Below, one piece after another: positions 1 to 10,022 of a stretch of DNA of 64,000 nt. Below the pieces are notes generated by a model, which saw nothing but the letters and a program-made list of their open reading frames with translations, was not told the origin of the DNA and did no database searches. Source of the stretch: Bacteroidota bacterium (lineage in GTDB: Bacteria > Bacteroidota > Bacteroidia > UKL13-3); contig CANGVA010000006.1 in assembly GCA_947457395.1 (NCBI GenBank), positions 62,001 through 126,000 of the forward strand. Reading direction: 5' to 3'. Each line of letters opens with the position of its first letter. Position 1 is the first letter of the stretch. The translations under genes were made by a program, and so were the position numbers.

Positions 1-2826
1 TACCAGCATGGCTTTGCCTAAAAATGCACCTGTTTCTTTTTGCTCTTCCTGCTCTCCACCCATCTTTACGGTAACTCCTTGCGGCAGTGGATAACGGTTG
101 ATTAGCTTATCAATTTTTGCAACAATTTCATTGGCATTGTAACCTGTTAAGACATTTGATGAAATGGTAATCATTGGCTTTTCATCTGCACGCTTAATAC
201 CACCAAAAGTATTGTTGTATTGAATGCCTGCAACAGATGACAGCGGAATTTGTCTGATCTGGCCACCCATATTCATGTCCCTGAAAGTAATCTTCATATT
301 CATTATCGCATTCATGTTGGTACGTTGATCTTTTCTGGCTCTTATCTGAATAGGATATTCATCATTTGCGTCTTTAAATTTACTTGGTTTATCTAAGCCG
401 AATATGGCTTTGCGCAACTCCATTCCAACCTGAGCAGTGCTTATGTCTTCTCTGTTGGCACGCTCCCTGTCAACCATTATTAATACCTCCGGTTTGTTTG
501 ATTGTACATCTGACTTCAGTTCTTCAACTCCTGGAATCTGAAGCGAATCAAGGTAATGTTTGATTTCGGCTGCTGTTTTTACCAAGGTGTCAATTTGATC
601 GCCTGTTATTTCTATTGCAATTGGTTTACCTGTTGGTGGGCCTCCTTGTTCTTGTTCAACAATAATTTCAGCACCGGGGATGCCTTTTACCTCATTGCGT
701 ATAAGATCCAGATATTTTGCTGTTGATTCTCCATTGCGTTTTGCAAACTCTACAAAGGCAACCGTAACTTTTCCTAAATGCGGATTGGCATTAAAGTTTG
801 TTTCAAACTGTTGCGGATCACCTGCCCCAACTGCTACATTGGAGATTACTGATTCGACAATCGGATTATTTTCGCCAACAACTTTATAAACTCTGTCTTC
901 AACAATTTTGGTTATAGAATCGGAATATGCCTGATGCGTACCTATGGGCAGAGTGATGTAAGTGTAAACGAAGTTTGGCTCGGCCTGAGGGAAGAAGACC
1001 ACTTTAGGAGAACGCACTGCTGTTAAAGCAATGGTTAAGAAAAACAATACGATGGTTCCTAATGCCATCCAGATGGGGTTCTTTTTATAAAGAGTCCACT
1101 CAATAAATTGCTTGTACTTGTTTTGCACCTTTGGCCATGTTCTATCCTGAAAGTGCTTAATCCATTTATGAAGCACAAATCTATTGAGTGAATAAAGACC
1201 AAACATGGTGATTACAAAATTGCCGAAACCAAAATTTCCACCCAGATAAGAGAGTAAGGATACTGCGCCAAAAATGATGGTAATTATTTTATATTTTTTT
1301 GTGTTTCTGCGCTCGTTTTCTTCTTCCTCATGTGTTTTCATAAAGTCAACTGCAAAAACAGGATTAATTATATAAGCAACCAGCAAGGAGGCTAGCAGGG
1401 TTACAATGAGTGTTACAGGCAAAAAGAACATGAACTTGCCAATAACACCCTGCCAGAATGCCAAGGGAATAAATGGCGCAAGTGTGGTCATGGTTCCTGA
1501 AAAAACAGGAAGAAATACTTCGCCTGCAGCAAGTTTTGCAGCTTTCTTAATAGGCATTTTGCCGTTACCAAAAATACGGTGTGTGTTTTCAATTACCACA
1601 ATAGCATCATCCACTACAATTCCAAGGGCAAGAAGAAATGAAAACAGTACAATAAAGTTTAATTTAAAACCAATTACAGGAAAAACCAGAAAAGCCACTG
1701 CACATGATAGTGGAACAGACATGGCTACAAAGATTGCATTGGTTGCACCCATGAAAAACATGAGTATGATGGTAACAAGTATAAATCCAATGATAATTGT
1801 ATTTATCAGATCATGTAAAGTTACTCGTGTTTTTTCTGACTGGTCTCCGGTGATGGTTATTTTTAGACCAGGAGGAAATATGGTTGATTCATATTTTTCA
1901 GAGATGGTTCTAATTCTATCTGATGCCTCAAGCAGATTTTCACCGCCACGTTTAATAATATTTAGTGTAATCACGTTTTTATGGTCCAGGCGTGCATAAC
2001 TTTCTTTTTCCTTAAAATCATCTTTAATTTCTGCAATATCTTTCAGATAAACCGTTGCGCCTGTAGATCCTCTGATTACGATATCACCCAGTTTTCTGGC
2101 ATCTTTATACTGGCCAATTACATTAATAGAGCGTTTAATTCCGTCCATATCTACAGAACCTCCGGAAATAGTAACATTCTCACTTGCTATCGCACGGTTG
2201 ATATCATCAAAAGTAATACTGGCAATTTCTGCCTTCATTAAATCTACATTTACTTGTATCTCTCTTTCAAGCGCGCCCACCATATCTGCTCTGGTAATTT
2301 CTTTTAAGCCCTCTATTTCATCTTTTAGTTCATCGGCATATTTTTTCATTTTATCCAATGGCAGGTCGCCTGAGATATGAACATTCATAATGGGAATCTG
2401 AGAAACATCAATATCTGTAACACGTGGATCATCGGGTAGGTTATCCGGTAAATCTTTTTTTGCTTTATCTACCGCATCTTTTACACGCTGCAATGCAAGG
2501 TCTACATTCTGATCAGTATTGAATTCAACATTTACAATGGCAAAATCCTGAACCGAATTACTTTTTATCTTTTTTACTCCGGTAATGGTTTTTAACTGCT
2601 TTTCCAGTGGTTTGGTAACCAGTTGCTCCATATCCTTGGGCGAAGTTCCCGGATAAATGGTTGTGATGAGAATACTCGGGAATTTTACCTCGGGAAATTG
2701 TTCCTTTGGTAAACCGATATAGGAGAATAATCCGGCTAGTGTAATGATAATAGTAAGTACGTAAATACTAGTTTTGTTATCAATTGACCAGCTTGATGGT
2801 TTAAATTCTTTTTCTAAGTCCTTCAT
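1..2826 (-). CDS. RND efflux transporter, AcrB/HAE1-like (partial, C-terminus beyond left edge)
   Basis: Inner-membrane proton-driven pump of a tripartite efflux system. The ATG is at 2826 and the frame stays open to base 1, so about 942 residues are visible; the family usually exceeds 1,000. It begins MKDLEKEFKPSSWSIDNK, with a first membrane helix at about residues 17-37 and then the first periplasmic half. The proton-relay motif GIVVDDAI, with Asp406-Asp407, lies in the central membrane block, and a second large periplasmic half follows. The periplasmic adaptor gene lies 36 bases upstream and a TolC-type gene beyond it, so this is the last visible gene of a tetR-tolC-acrA-acrB run. The substrate cannot be told from sequence. 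Confidence 0.93.
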   Translation of the reverse strand, partial: MKDLEKEFKPSSWSIDNKTSIYVLTIIITLAGLFSYIGLPKEQFPEVKFPSILITTIYPGTSPKDMEQLVTKPLEKQLKTITGVKKIKSNSVQDFAIVNVEFNTDQNVDLALQRVKDAVDKAKKDLPDNLPDDPRVTDIDVSQIPIMNVHISGDLPLDKMKKYADELKDEIEGLKEITRADMVGALEREIQVNVDLMKAEIASITFDDINRAIASENVTISGGSVDMDGIKRSINVIGQYKDARKLGDIVIRGSTGATVYLKDIAEIKDDFKEKESYARLDHKNVITLNIIKRGGENLLEASDRIRTISEKYESTIFPPGLKITITGDQSEKTRVTLHDLINTIIIGFILVTIILMFFMGATNAIFVAMSVPLSCAVAFLVFPVIGFKLNFIVLFSFLLALGIVVDDAIVVIENTHRIFGNGKMPIKKAAKLAAGEVFLPVFSGTMTTLAPFIPLAFWQGVIGKFMFFLPVTLIVTLLASLLVAYIINPVFAVDFMKTHEEEENERRNTKKYKIITIIFGAVSLLSYLGGNFGFGNFVITMFGLYSLNRFVLHKWIKHFQDRTWPKVQNKYKQFIEWTLYKKNPIWMALGTIVLFFLTIALTAVRSPKVVFFPQAEPNFVYTYITLPIGTHQAYSDSITKIVEDRVYKVVGENNPIVESVISNVAVGAGDPQQFETNFNANPHLGKVTVAFVEFAKRNGESTAKYLDLIRNEVKGIPGAEIIVEQEQGGPPTGKPIAIEITGDQIDTLVKTAAEIKHYLDSLQIPGVEELKSDVQSNKPEVLIMVDRERANREDISTAQVGMELRKAIFGLDKPSKFKDANDEYPIQIRARKDQRTNMNAIMNMKITFRDMNMGGQIRQIPLSSVAGIQYNNTFGGIKRADEKPMITISSNVLTGYNANEIVAKIDKLINRYPLPQGVTVKMGGEQEEQKETGAFLGKAMLV

Positions 2827-2862
2827 AAAATATTTTTAACAGATGTGGAGATATTGCCCCAA

Positions 2863-4002
2863 TTAAAATTTTATAGCTTGGTTTTCCGTCAAATCCTGAA
2901 ATCCGGTTGTAATTAGTAATTCTCCTGCAGTTAAGCCGTTCAGTATTTCTGCTTTATCATTATACATTGATCCAACGGTTACCTCACGTTTTTGTGCAAT
3001 GGTTTTAGGTCCGTTTTTTTGTGCTACATAAACTACTTCTTTGCCATCTACTTTCTGTATGGTATTAACCGGAACAACTATAGCATTGGGTTTTTTATAA
3101 TCAACAATTTTGATTTGGGTTACCATATTAGGTCTGTATACATTCGAAGATGGCAATGCAATTTCAATGCTGAATGTACGAGTCATGGGGTTGATTACCT
3201 TGGCAGCATAACTCACTGCAGATGTTACCTGCTTGTTAATGTCAGGAAAAAACAACATGGCTGCGTCACCTGCTTTTACTGCACTTGAGTATGACTCAGA
3301 GATGTCTGCAACCACTTTTAACTTGCCAAAGTTTACTACTCTTACTGCCGGTATTCCCGGAGCAACAGTTTGACCAAGTTTTATGTATACTTCATCAATT
3401 GTTCCTTCTATCGGAGATAAGATTTTATACATCTTCTCAGTTTCTATCAATGAGTTTATTTGTTGCTCCAGCGTTTCTTTATTTGTTTTAGCTTGCAGGT
3501 ATTGAATTTCTGTTCCTACTTTTTGCTCCCAAAGATTTTTTTGCTTGTTATACAGTTCGGTAGCTAGTTTCAGATTTGTTTTGAGCCCTGCAATTTGCGC
3601 ATCAATAATTTCATGTTCAATCTCGGCAAGAATTTGTCCCTGCTTTACCACATCACCGGCTTTTACATTAAGTCGATAAATACTACCCGCCATTTTTGCT
3701 GTAAGCGTTACGTTTTCATCTCCTTGAACACTGCCTTGAACATCAATGCTATGTTCATATGCAGTTTCGGTTATAGGTGTAACAGCAATAAATTTAGATT
3801 TGCTATCATCGTTTTTAGATGAATCGCCTAGTGCTGCAATTTCCAGCTCCAGTGTTTTAATTTTGTCTGTAATACCTGCTTGTTCAGCTTTTAATTTTTC
3901 AAGCGCGGCTTTCTTTTCTTCAATAGAAGAAGGGCTCCCACCGCAGGATTCAATTGCAGTTAGTATGGCAAGGCCTGCCAGTAGAATGATTAAATTTTTC
4001 AT
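2863..4002 (-). CDS. RND efflux periplasmic adaptor, AcrA/HlyD-like lipoprotein
   Basis: Membrane fusion protein that links the RND pump to the outer-membrane channel. I chose the ATG at 4002, which begins MKNLIILLAGLAI, because it opens directly on a lipoprotein signal with Cys20 as the likely acylation site (AIESC is a loose lipobox). An in-frame ATG at 4026 would add eight polar residues. A short coiled coil (about residues 22-50) follows the cysteine. The two halves of a lipoyl-like domain flank an alpha-hairpin, and a beta-barrel and membrane-proximal domain make up the C-terminal half. It lies between the tolC-like and acrB-like genes with short gaps, so co-transcription is likely. Confidence 0.9.
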   Translation of the reverse strand: MKNLIILLAGLAILTAIESCGGSPSSIEEKKAALEKLKAEQAGITDKIKTLELEIAALGDSSKNDDSKSKFIAVTPITETAYEHSIDVQGSVQGDENVTLTAKMAGSIYRLNVKAGDVVKQGQILAEIEHEIIDAQIAGLKTNLKLATELYNKQKNLWEQKVGTEIQYLQAKTNKETLEQQINSLIETEKMYKILSPIEGTIDEVYIKLGQTVAPGIPAVRVVNFGKLKVVADISESYSSAVKAGDAAMLFFPDINKQVTSAVSYAAKVINPMTRTFSIEIALPSSNVYRPNMVTQIKIVDYKKPNAIVVPVNTIQKVDGKEVVYVAQKNGPKTIAQKREVTVGSMYNDKAEILNGLTAGELLITTGFQDLTENQAIKF

Positions 4003-4040
4003 ATAAGTTTGATTTGATATTTCCATAATTATTTAAATTG

Positions 4041-5369
4041 TTATTTGCCTAAGGCCGTTTCTAGGTCTGTTTTAGCTACTAGTAAATCATAAATTGCATT
4101 AAGATAATTTGTTTGTGCTGTTTTCAGATCTGTTTCGGCTTGTGAGAGTTCAAGGCTTGAGCCAACGCCATTTGTAAACTTTATATTTACCTTTTTATAT
4201 ATTTCTTCGGCTAGTTCCATGTTTTTTTTCTGCACCTGTATTTGCTCTTTGGCTCTCATATACTTTGTTCTGCTGGAAAAAACTTCTGTTTCTATAGCAC
4301 TTTCAAATTGTGATTTCTGGTTCTGTGACTTTCTTATATTAATGCTGGCCTGTTCAATTTGTGCATTCTTCATAAAACCATCAAAAATGGGAAGTGAAAT
4401 GTTTAGACCAACTTGTGTTCCCGGAAAGTATCTGTTGTTTAACTGCCCAAAATCAACAGCAAAGGCATTTTGCTGATGCTGCGCAAATGCAACCAGTGAA
4501 GGGGCATAACCAAACAGGTAACGTTTTTTATCTAACGTGTGCATTTTTATTTGCTGCTCAAGCATTTTATACTCGGGTCTGTTATTGTATATCACCTTTT
4601 CTTCTGTAAGTGCATCGGCACCTGCGAGGTTAGCGTAAATATCTTCCATCTTATCGGTTACAGAAATCGTTTGGCTACCCGGATAACCCATCTGAAGTTT
4701 AAGTAAGTAGTAGCTTATTTCTTTTGCATCCTGCAACTTCCCAGCCTGAACTTTGGTATTAGAATAAGTTAGTTCAATTCTATCTACATCTGTTTTTTCT
4801 ATCAACCCGTTTTTGTAAAGGGCATTCATGTCATTCAATATCTTCTCAAGGGTTTGAAGATTTTTATCAATGAGCTTTATATTCTCATCTGTAATTATTA
4901 CAAGGAAATAGGCTTTGGTAACATCTGCTGCTATTTGTTTATCGGTTCGTTCACTGTTTATTCGGGCAAGCATGGCGTACTCTTTAGCTGCTTTTAATCC
5001 CATCAGGAAAGTACCGTCAAACAGCAACTGGCTTGCACTGAGTGTACCATTAACTGAGTAATCAATTCCCTGCGGAAACTCAACAGTGGGGTTGGGGCCA
5101 AAGAATCCGGGATTTTTAATACCAATGGTTGGTATTTGTGGGGTATACACAAACCTTCCGCTTGCGCTGATCTGCGGTAAGCCCATTGCCCTAATTTCAT
5201 GTATCTTTTTGTGTGATGCATCTTGATCAAGACGGGCATTTTTTGCATTCACATTATTGCTTTTTGCATACTCAATAGCTTGCTTAAGGCTAAATGTATT
5301 TTCGTTTTGTGCCTGCGTTATCTGTTTAAAGATTCCAAGCACGGAAAAGAGAAACAAGACTTTTTTCAT
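4041..5369 (-). CDS. TolC family outer-membrane efflux protein
   Basis: Outer-membrane channel of the efflux system, 442 residues, typical of the family. A Sec signal peptide (MKKVLFLFSVLGIF, ending near QAQ) is followed by two homologous OEP repeats. Each carries long amphipathic helices that form the periplasmic tunnel, for example the Lys/Glu/Gln-rich stretches in the second half. The tetR-like gene ends 13 bases upstream and the adaptor follows 38 bases downstream. This places regulator, channel, adaptor and pump in one transcription unit. TolC proteins can serve several pumps, but the context points to the adjacent RND pair. Confidence 0.92.
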   Translation of the reverse strand: MKKVLFLFSVLGIFKQITQAQNENTFSLKQAIEYAKSNNVNAKNARLDQDASHKKIHEIRAMGLPQISASGRFVYTPQIPTIGIKNPGFFGPNPTVEFPQGIDYSVNGTLSASQLLFDGTFLMGLKAAKEYAMLARINSERTDKQIAADVTKAYFLVIITDENIKLIDKNLQTLEKILNDMNALYKNGLIEKTDVDRIELTYSNTKVQAGKLQDAKEISYYLLKLQMGYPGSQTISVTDKMEDIYANLAGADALTEEKVIYNNRPEYKMLEQQIKMHTLDKKRYLFGYAPSLVAFAQHQQNAFAVDFGQLNNRYFPGTQVGLNISLPIFDGFMKNAQIEQASINIRKSQNQKSQFESAIETEVFSSRTKYMRAKEQIQVQKKNMELAEEIYKKVNIKFTNGVGSSLELSQAETDLKTAQTNYLNAIYDLLVAKTDLETALGK

Positions 5370-5382
5370 TTTATAACAAGAT

Positions 5383-6003
5383 TTATTTTCTGTGTTTTAA
5401 TTTTTCTTCCAATAATTCCATTCCTTTTGGTGTACAAATAGCACGTAAATGATATTTGGTCATTTCCAGATGCATGGTTTTAAAATCCATTTCTTGCCTA
5501 TCGTAATTCTCGGGATCGGTAATAAATCCGATGAGGTAAACGAAAATACGGCAGGTTATATCCAGGTCAATATCTTTTCTGTACAAACCTTTTTTTCTTC
5601 CGTTTTCAAGGTTTTTCACTACCAGGTTATAAATATGATTTTTCCGGTTAACCTGAAGTTTATCCCATGCTGGCTTAAAATATTTTTTGAGGTCAAACAT
5701 GGCACTTGGATTAAGTGTACGTATAACATTGCCAATAAAGTCTGATATAGATAACATTGCGCTAATCGGGTCTTCGCTCTGATCAATCAGTTCATCACAA
5801 TTGCAGTTCATATCTATGATCTGATGGTCTACACAGCGGTCTACCAAATCATATTTGTCTTCAAAATGCTGATACAATGTTTTTTTAGATACCCCCAGTT
5901 CTCTGGAAATATCATCCATTGTGATACTCTTGAAGCCATAACGCATAAAGAGTATTTTGGCTTCCAATAGGATTTTGCTTTTTATTTCCTGTTCTTTTTC
6001 CAT
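5383..6003 (-). CDS. TetR/AcrR family transcriptional regulator
   Basis: Repressor-type regulator of 206 residues. The N-terminal helix-turn-helix spans about residues 8-52, with the recognition segment DDISRELGVSKKTLYQHF typical of TetR proteins. The C-terminal ligand-binding part is helical and diverged. It is the first gene of the efflux run and reads in the same direction, an arrangement that fits negative autoregulation of the pump. An inverted repeat over its presumed -33 element (6051-6078) is a plausible operator. The inducing ligand is unknown. Confidence 0.9.
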   Translation of the reverse strand: MEKEQEIKSKILLEAKILFMRYGFKSITMDDISRELGVSKKTLYQHFEDKYDLVDRCVDHQIIDMNCNCDELIDQSEDPISAMLSISDFIGNVIRTLNPSAMFDLKKYFKPAWDKLQVNRKNHIYNLVVKNLENGRKKGLYRKDIDLDITCRIFVYLIGFITDPENYDRQEMDFKTMHLEMTKYHLRAICTPKGMELLEEKLKHRK

Positions 6004-6024
6004 GAATATTTTCTATAGGCGGCT

Positions 6025-6078
6025 GCAAAGATAGAAACTAATCTGACATAGGAAACTATTTATATATTTAAAGTTTCC
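6025..6078 (-). promoter_or_regulatory. Promoter and probable TetR operator of the efflux operon
   Basis: On the minus strand a perfect Bacteroidota -7 box, TATCTTTG, lies at 6032-6025. A TTTC -33 element follows 19 bases upstream at 6055-6052. The -33 element sits inside the inverted repeat GGAAACT (6051-6057), 14 bases, AGTTTCC (6072-6078). A third half-site, GAAACTA, is at 6034-6040 between the two promoter elements. A dimeric regulator bound here would block polymerase, as expected for an autorepressing TetR. The binding itself is inferred. Confidence 0.6.
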
Positions 6079-6186
6079 AAATTTTATAGAGATAGATGCT
6101 CATTACGCTATTTTGCATGATACAGGTTTGGCTTTATGCCTGAAAAAACGCTAATTGCATGACCTAATAACAGATATCCGATTAGC

Positions 6187-6810
6187 ATGAATAAGCCTTA
6201 TTTAGTGGGAATTACAGGTGGAAGTGCCTCAGGTAAAACGCGTTTCCTCAAGGAGTTGGGTGCGTTGTTTGGCCCTCAGGAAGTTTGCATCCTTTCCCAG
6301 GACAATTATTATAAACCTGCCATTAACCATGTGCGTGACGAAAATGGTCAAATTAATTTTGATCTACCCGAATGTATTGATTTGGATGCATTTTATGCGG
6401 ATATTCTGAAATTGGGCAGAGGTGAGGAGGTCAAAAGAAGGGAGTATCGTTTTCAGCATGAGGAGCAATTAGGTGAATGGATGAGCTTTGAACCGGCACC
6501 TATTATCATTGTTGAGGGGCTGTTTATTTTTTACAGGCAAGATATTTTCAATCAATTTGATTTAAAGATTTTTATTGATGCCCAGGATGAGATTAAACTA
6601 AACAGAAGAATCAGCCGGGACACCGCTGAGCGCAATATCTCTGCCGACTACGTTTTATATCAATGGGAAAACCATGTGATGCCAGCTTACAGGCAATTTT
6701 TGCTTCCTTACAAAGAAAAAGCCGATATGATTATTAATAATAACAGCCATTTCCAAAATAGCCTGCGCGTGGTGGAAGATCACTTTAAGGTATGGCTTAA
6801 AAATTACTGA
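6187..6810 (+). CDS. udk: Uridine kinase
   Basis: Phosphorylates uridine (and usually cytidine) to the monophosphate in pyrimidine salvage. It has 207 residues, close to the usual size. The P-loop GGSASGKT is at residues 11-18. The SQDNYYKP segment and the PECIDLDAF segment match the nucleoside-binding regions of the uridine kinase/phosphoribulokinase family. An RRISRDTAERN lid motif lies near residue 140. It is divergent from tetR and followed by secDF after a 146-base gap that contains a promoter, so it is probably its own transcription unit. Confidence 0.9.
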   Translation: MNKPYLVGITGGSASGKTRFLKELGALFGPQEVCILSQDNYYKPAINHVRDENGQINFDLPECIDLDAFYADILKLGRGEEVKRREYRFQHEEQLGEWMSFEPAPIIIVEGLFIFYRQDIFNQFDLKIFIDAQDEIKLNRRISRDTAERNISADYVLYQWENHVMPAYRQFLLPYKEKADMIINNNSHFQNSLRVVEDHFKVWLKNY

Positions 6811-6860
6811 AATTCTATTAATAAGCTCATAATCAATATAGAGGCTAATAATTGATGAAC

Positions 6861-6892
6861 TTTGCAAAATCTTGAGTCATCCCTTATATTTG
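6861..6892 (+). promoter_or_regulatory. Promoter of secDF
   Basis: A textbook Bacteroidota sigma-A promoter. TTTG at 6861-6864 is followed after 20 bases by TATATTTG at 6885-6892. Transcription should begin a few bases downstream, leaving a leader of about 60 bases before the ATG at 6957. Confidence 0.75.
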
Positions 6893-6956
6893 CCCGCTTT
6901 GTATTTTTACAAAATTTTATAACCACTAACAAATCAGTTAATAATTAGAATATCAA

Positions 6957-9887
6957 ATGAAAAGTAAAGGAGCAGTAAAGTTATTCGCGATTGCCATGGC
7001 CGTTGTATCGGTATTTCAGCTTTCGTTTACATGGGTAACTTATCGAATTGAAAAAGAGGCAAAAGAGTTTGCCAATGGTGATGTGTTGAAAGAAAGAGCA
7101 TATCTTGATTCCATTGCACGTGAGCCGGTTTACAACTTAGGATTTGCAGAATATACCTACCTGCAGTGCAAAGAGCGCGAGCTAAACTTAGGTCTAGATT
7201 TGCAGGGTGGTATGAATGTAACCCTGGAAGTATCGCTAGGAGATATGGTACGTGCATTAGCCAATAACAATCCTGACCCGGCCTTTAACAAAGCCATTGA
7301 CCTTGCCATTGAAAAAATGAAAACAAGTCAGGCCGATTTTGTAACATTATTTGGCGAGGCTTATAAAGAAACTGTTCCTGATGGCCGTTTGGCTGCTATT
7401 TTCTCTAACCAGACCAATAAAGACCGAATTAAGGTTAGCTCCTCTAATGAAGAGGTGCTGGTTTATCTACGTGAAGAGGCAAATCAAGCTATTGATCGCT
7501 CTTTCCAAATTCTACGTGCTCGTATTGATAAGTTTGGCGTAACACAACCAAACATTCAAAAGCTGGAAGGTAGCGGCCGCATTTTGGTTGAATTGCCAGG
7601 TGTAGATAACCCAACACGTGTGCGCAAATTATTACAGGGAAGTGCCAAGCTTGAGTTTTGGGAAACATATGATAATGCAGAGGCATTTAAGCACCTTTCT
7701 TCTGCTAATGATATGTTAGCTAAAGTAATGAAGTCTGAAGGCGGAGTTAAAACAGACTCAGCTAAGTCTGATACCGCTGCCAGCAGCGCTCTTGCCGGTT
7801 TGGCAAAACCTGCTGTAGCTAAGCCTGATTCTACCAAGAAAGATACCGCAAACAAGGAGAAAACATTTGAAGAGTTCTCTGCTGAAAACCCATTATTCGC
7901 TTATCTGCGTCCATATGCCGATGAGAACAATATGCTTATAGCAAAAGGTTCTGCCTGTGGTATTGCTATGGTTAAAGACACTGCAAAAATCAATACCATG
8001 CTTAACCGTTTTGAGGTTCAGGCAGTATTGCCATCAACCATTAAGTTTTTCTGGGCATACAAAGGTTTTGGTAATAACAACGAAGCGGTAGTGCTCCATG
8101 CTGTGAAAGCAGGCAAGGATGGCAACCCATCTTTGGAAGGTGATAAGATTACAGATGCAAGAAGAGACGTTTCACAAACAGGTGAAATAGAGGTTGCCAT
8201 GAACATGAATGCAGAAGGTGCGCGCATCTGGAAAAATTTAACCAAACAAAATATTGGCAAAAGTATTGCTATAGTTTTGGATGACGTGGTGTACTCTGCT
8301 CCAACCGTGCAAAATGAAATACCGAATGGCCGCTCATCTATTACCGGTAGCTTCACTAATGAAGAAGCAGCCGACTTAGCCAATATTCTTAAATCAGGAA
8401 AACTACCTGCACCAACCCGTATTGTAGAAGAAGCAGTAGTAGGGCCAACTCTGGGTGCTGAATCTATTAATCAGGGATTATTGTCTATGGTTATTGCAAC
8501 CATCGTAATCCTTATTTTCATGGTTATTTATTATGGTAACTCTGGTTATATTGCGGATTTTGCTGTATTGGCAAACGTTTTCTTTATTATCGGTGTGCTT
8601 GCATCCTTAGGAGCAGCATTAACATTACCAGGAATTGCCGGTATTGTATTAACCATAGGTATGGCTGTAGATGCTAATGTTCTGATTAATGAACGTATTA
8701 AGGAGGAGTTACAAAATGCCCGTAGCATTAAAAATGCAGTGGCAGACGGATATGCCCATGCCAATTCATCAATTATTGATGCTAATTTAACAACACTCAT
8801 TGCCGGTTTTGTTTTATACGCTTTCGGAACAGGTCCGGTGCAAGGGTTTGCCATAACCTTAATCATAGGTATTCTATCATCTATGTTTACTGCTGTATTG
8901 CTTTCTCGCGTTATCACAGAGTGGAGATTAGAAAAAGGTGCTGTAGTAAATTATGTAACAGGGATATCAAAAAATCTGTTCCAAAATCTGAATTACAAAT
9001 TCGTTGAAAATCGTAAAAAATTCTACCTATTTTCAGGTGTCATTATCATCTCAGGTCTTGTATCTATTTTCACCAAAGGATTTACACTTGGTGTTGACTT
9101 TAAAGGGGGTTGGACCTATGTGGTGCAATTTGAAAATGATCAAACATCAACTGACATACGCGAAAAATTAAGCGGTGTGTTTGGTTCTGCTCCAGAAGTA
9201 AAAACCTTTGGCGCTGGTAATAAATTTAAGATTACCACCACTTATATGATTAATGAAACATCGGAAGGTGCCAGCGATATGGTAGAGACTAAGCTAAATG
9301 AAGGTCTATCTTCATTGGGGAAATCGCAAATTTTAAGTTCGGCAAAAGTAGGTCCAACTATTGCAAATGATATCAAAGTCGCGTCTATATGGGCTGCCAT
9401 CATCTCTCTGCTCGGGATAGGATTGTATATTTTAATCCGTTTCCGCAAATGGCAGTATGCATTGGGTGCTATTATTGCGCTTACGCATGACGTGTTAATG
9501 ATGCTTGGTTTCTATTCAATTTTTGATGGAATACTGCCATTTACCATGGAAGTTGATCAGGCGTTTATTGCTGCTGTATTAACCATCATTGGTTTCTCTA
9601 TCAATGACACGGTTGTGGTCTTTGATCGTATTCGTGAATTCCTTGGCACCCATCATCATGAAAATAATAGGGGTAAGGTAATTAATGATGCATTGAATAA
9701 TACATTAAACCGTACCATTATCACATCATTAACCGTGTTCCTCGTAGCATTGGTACTGTTTATTTTTGGTGGAGAGGTAATTAAAGGTTTTACTTTTGCG
9801 TTGTTGGTTGGTATAGTATTTGGTACATACTCATCTATTGGTATAGCCACACCAATTGTAATAGACTTTGATAAAAAGAAAGAATAA
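6957..9887 (+). CDS. secDF: Fused protein translocase subunit SecDF
   Basis: Proton-driven auxiliary subunit of the Sec translocase, which pulls exported proteins out on the periplasmic side. At 976 residues it fuses SecD and SecF, as is usual in Bacteroidota. The SecD motif LGLDLQGG is near residue 78 and the SecF motif GVDFKGG near residue 711. Each half supplies a six-helix membrane block, with VDANVLINERI in the first and INDTVVVFDRI in the second. Residues about 258-305 form a low-complexity Ala/Ser/Lys/Asp-rich insertion in the first periplasmic domain. A strong promoter precedes it and a strong terminator follows, so it is probably monocistronic. Confidence 0.96.
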   Translation: MKSKGAVKLFAIAMAVVSVFQLSFTWVTYRIEKEAKEFANGDVLKERAYLDSIAREPVYNLGFAEYTYLQCKERELNLGLDLQGGMNVTLEVSLGDMVRALANNNPDPAFNKAIDLAIEKMKTSQADFVTLFGEAYKETVPDGRLAAIFSNQTNKDRIKVSSSNEEVLVYLREEANQAIDRSFQILRARIDKFGVTQPNIQKLEGSGRILVELPGVDNPTRVRKLLQGSAKLEFWETYDNAEAFKHLSSANDMLAKVMKSEGGVKTDSAKSDTAASSALAGLAKPAVAKPDSTKKDTANKEKTFEEFSAENPLFAYLRPYADENNMLIAKGSACGIAMVKDTAKINTMLNRFEVQAVLPSTIKFFWAYKGFGNNNEAVVLHAVKAGKDGNPSLEGDKITDARRDVSQTGEIEVAMNMNAEGARIWKNLTKQNIGKSIAIVLDDVVYSAPTVQNEIPNGRSSITGSFTNEEAADLANILKSGKLPAPTRIVEEAVVGPTLGAESINQGLLSMVIATIVILIFMVIYYGNSGYIADFAVLANVFFIIGVLASLGAALTLPGIAGIVLTIGMAVDANVLINERIKEELQNARSIKNAVADGYAHANSSIIDANLTTLIAGFVLYAFGTGPVQGFAITLIIGILSSMFTAVLLSRVITEWRLEKGAVVNYVTGISKNLFQNLNYKFVENRKKFYLFSGVIIISGLVSIFTKGFTLGVDFKGGWTYVVQFENDQTSTDIREKLSGVFGSAPEVKTFGAGNKFKITTTYMINETSEGASDMVETKLNEGLSSLGKSQILSSAKVGPTIANDIKVASIWAAIISLLGIGLYILIRFRKWQYALGAIIALTHDVLMMLGFYSIFDGILPFTMEVDQAFIAAVLTIIGFSINDTVVVFDRIREFLGTHHHENNRGKVINDALNNTLNRTIITSLTVFLVALVLFIFGGEVIKGFTFALLVGIVFGTYSSIGIATPIVIDFDKKKE

Positions 9888-9911
9888 CAAGGCTTTCGGG
9901 CCTCAGTTTCT

Positions 9912-9941
9912 AAAAGGGCTGCCCCAACGGGCAGCCCTTTT
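9912..9941 (+). terminator. Intrinsic terminator after secDF
   Basis: A perfect 13-base-pair stem pairs 9912-9924 with 9929-9941 around the loop CAAC. The 3' arm ends in TTTT and the 5' arm begins with AAAA. It ends the secDF transcript. Confidence 0.9.
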
Positions 9942-10022
9942 GCTTTCCACAGATGTGCAGAACTATTAACAAAATACGTGTTATTCTGCTCTAATCTTGA
10001 AATGCTTATAAAAAGAGTACTT

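Noticed and set aside
1406-1999. A 197-residue open frame on the plus strand
   Set aside because: It lies opposite the acrB-like gene, whose motifs are unmistakable, and its product has no recognisable domain.
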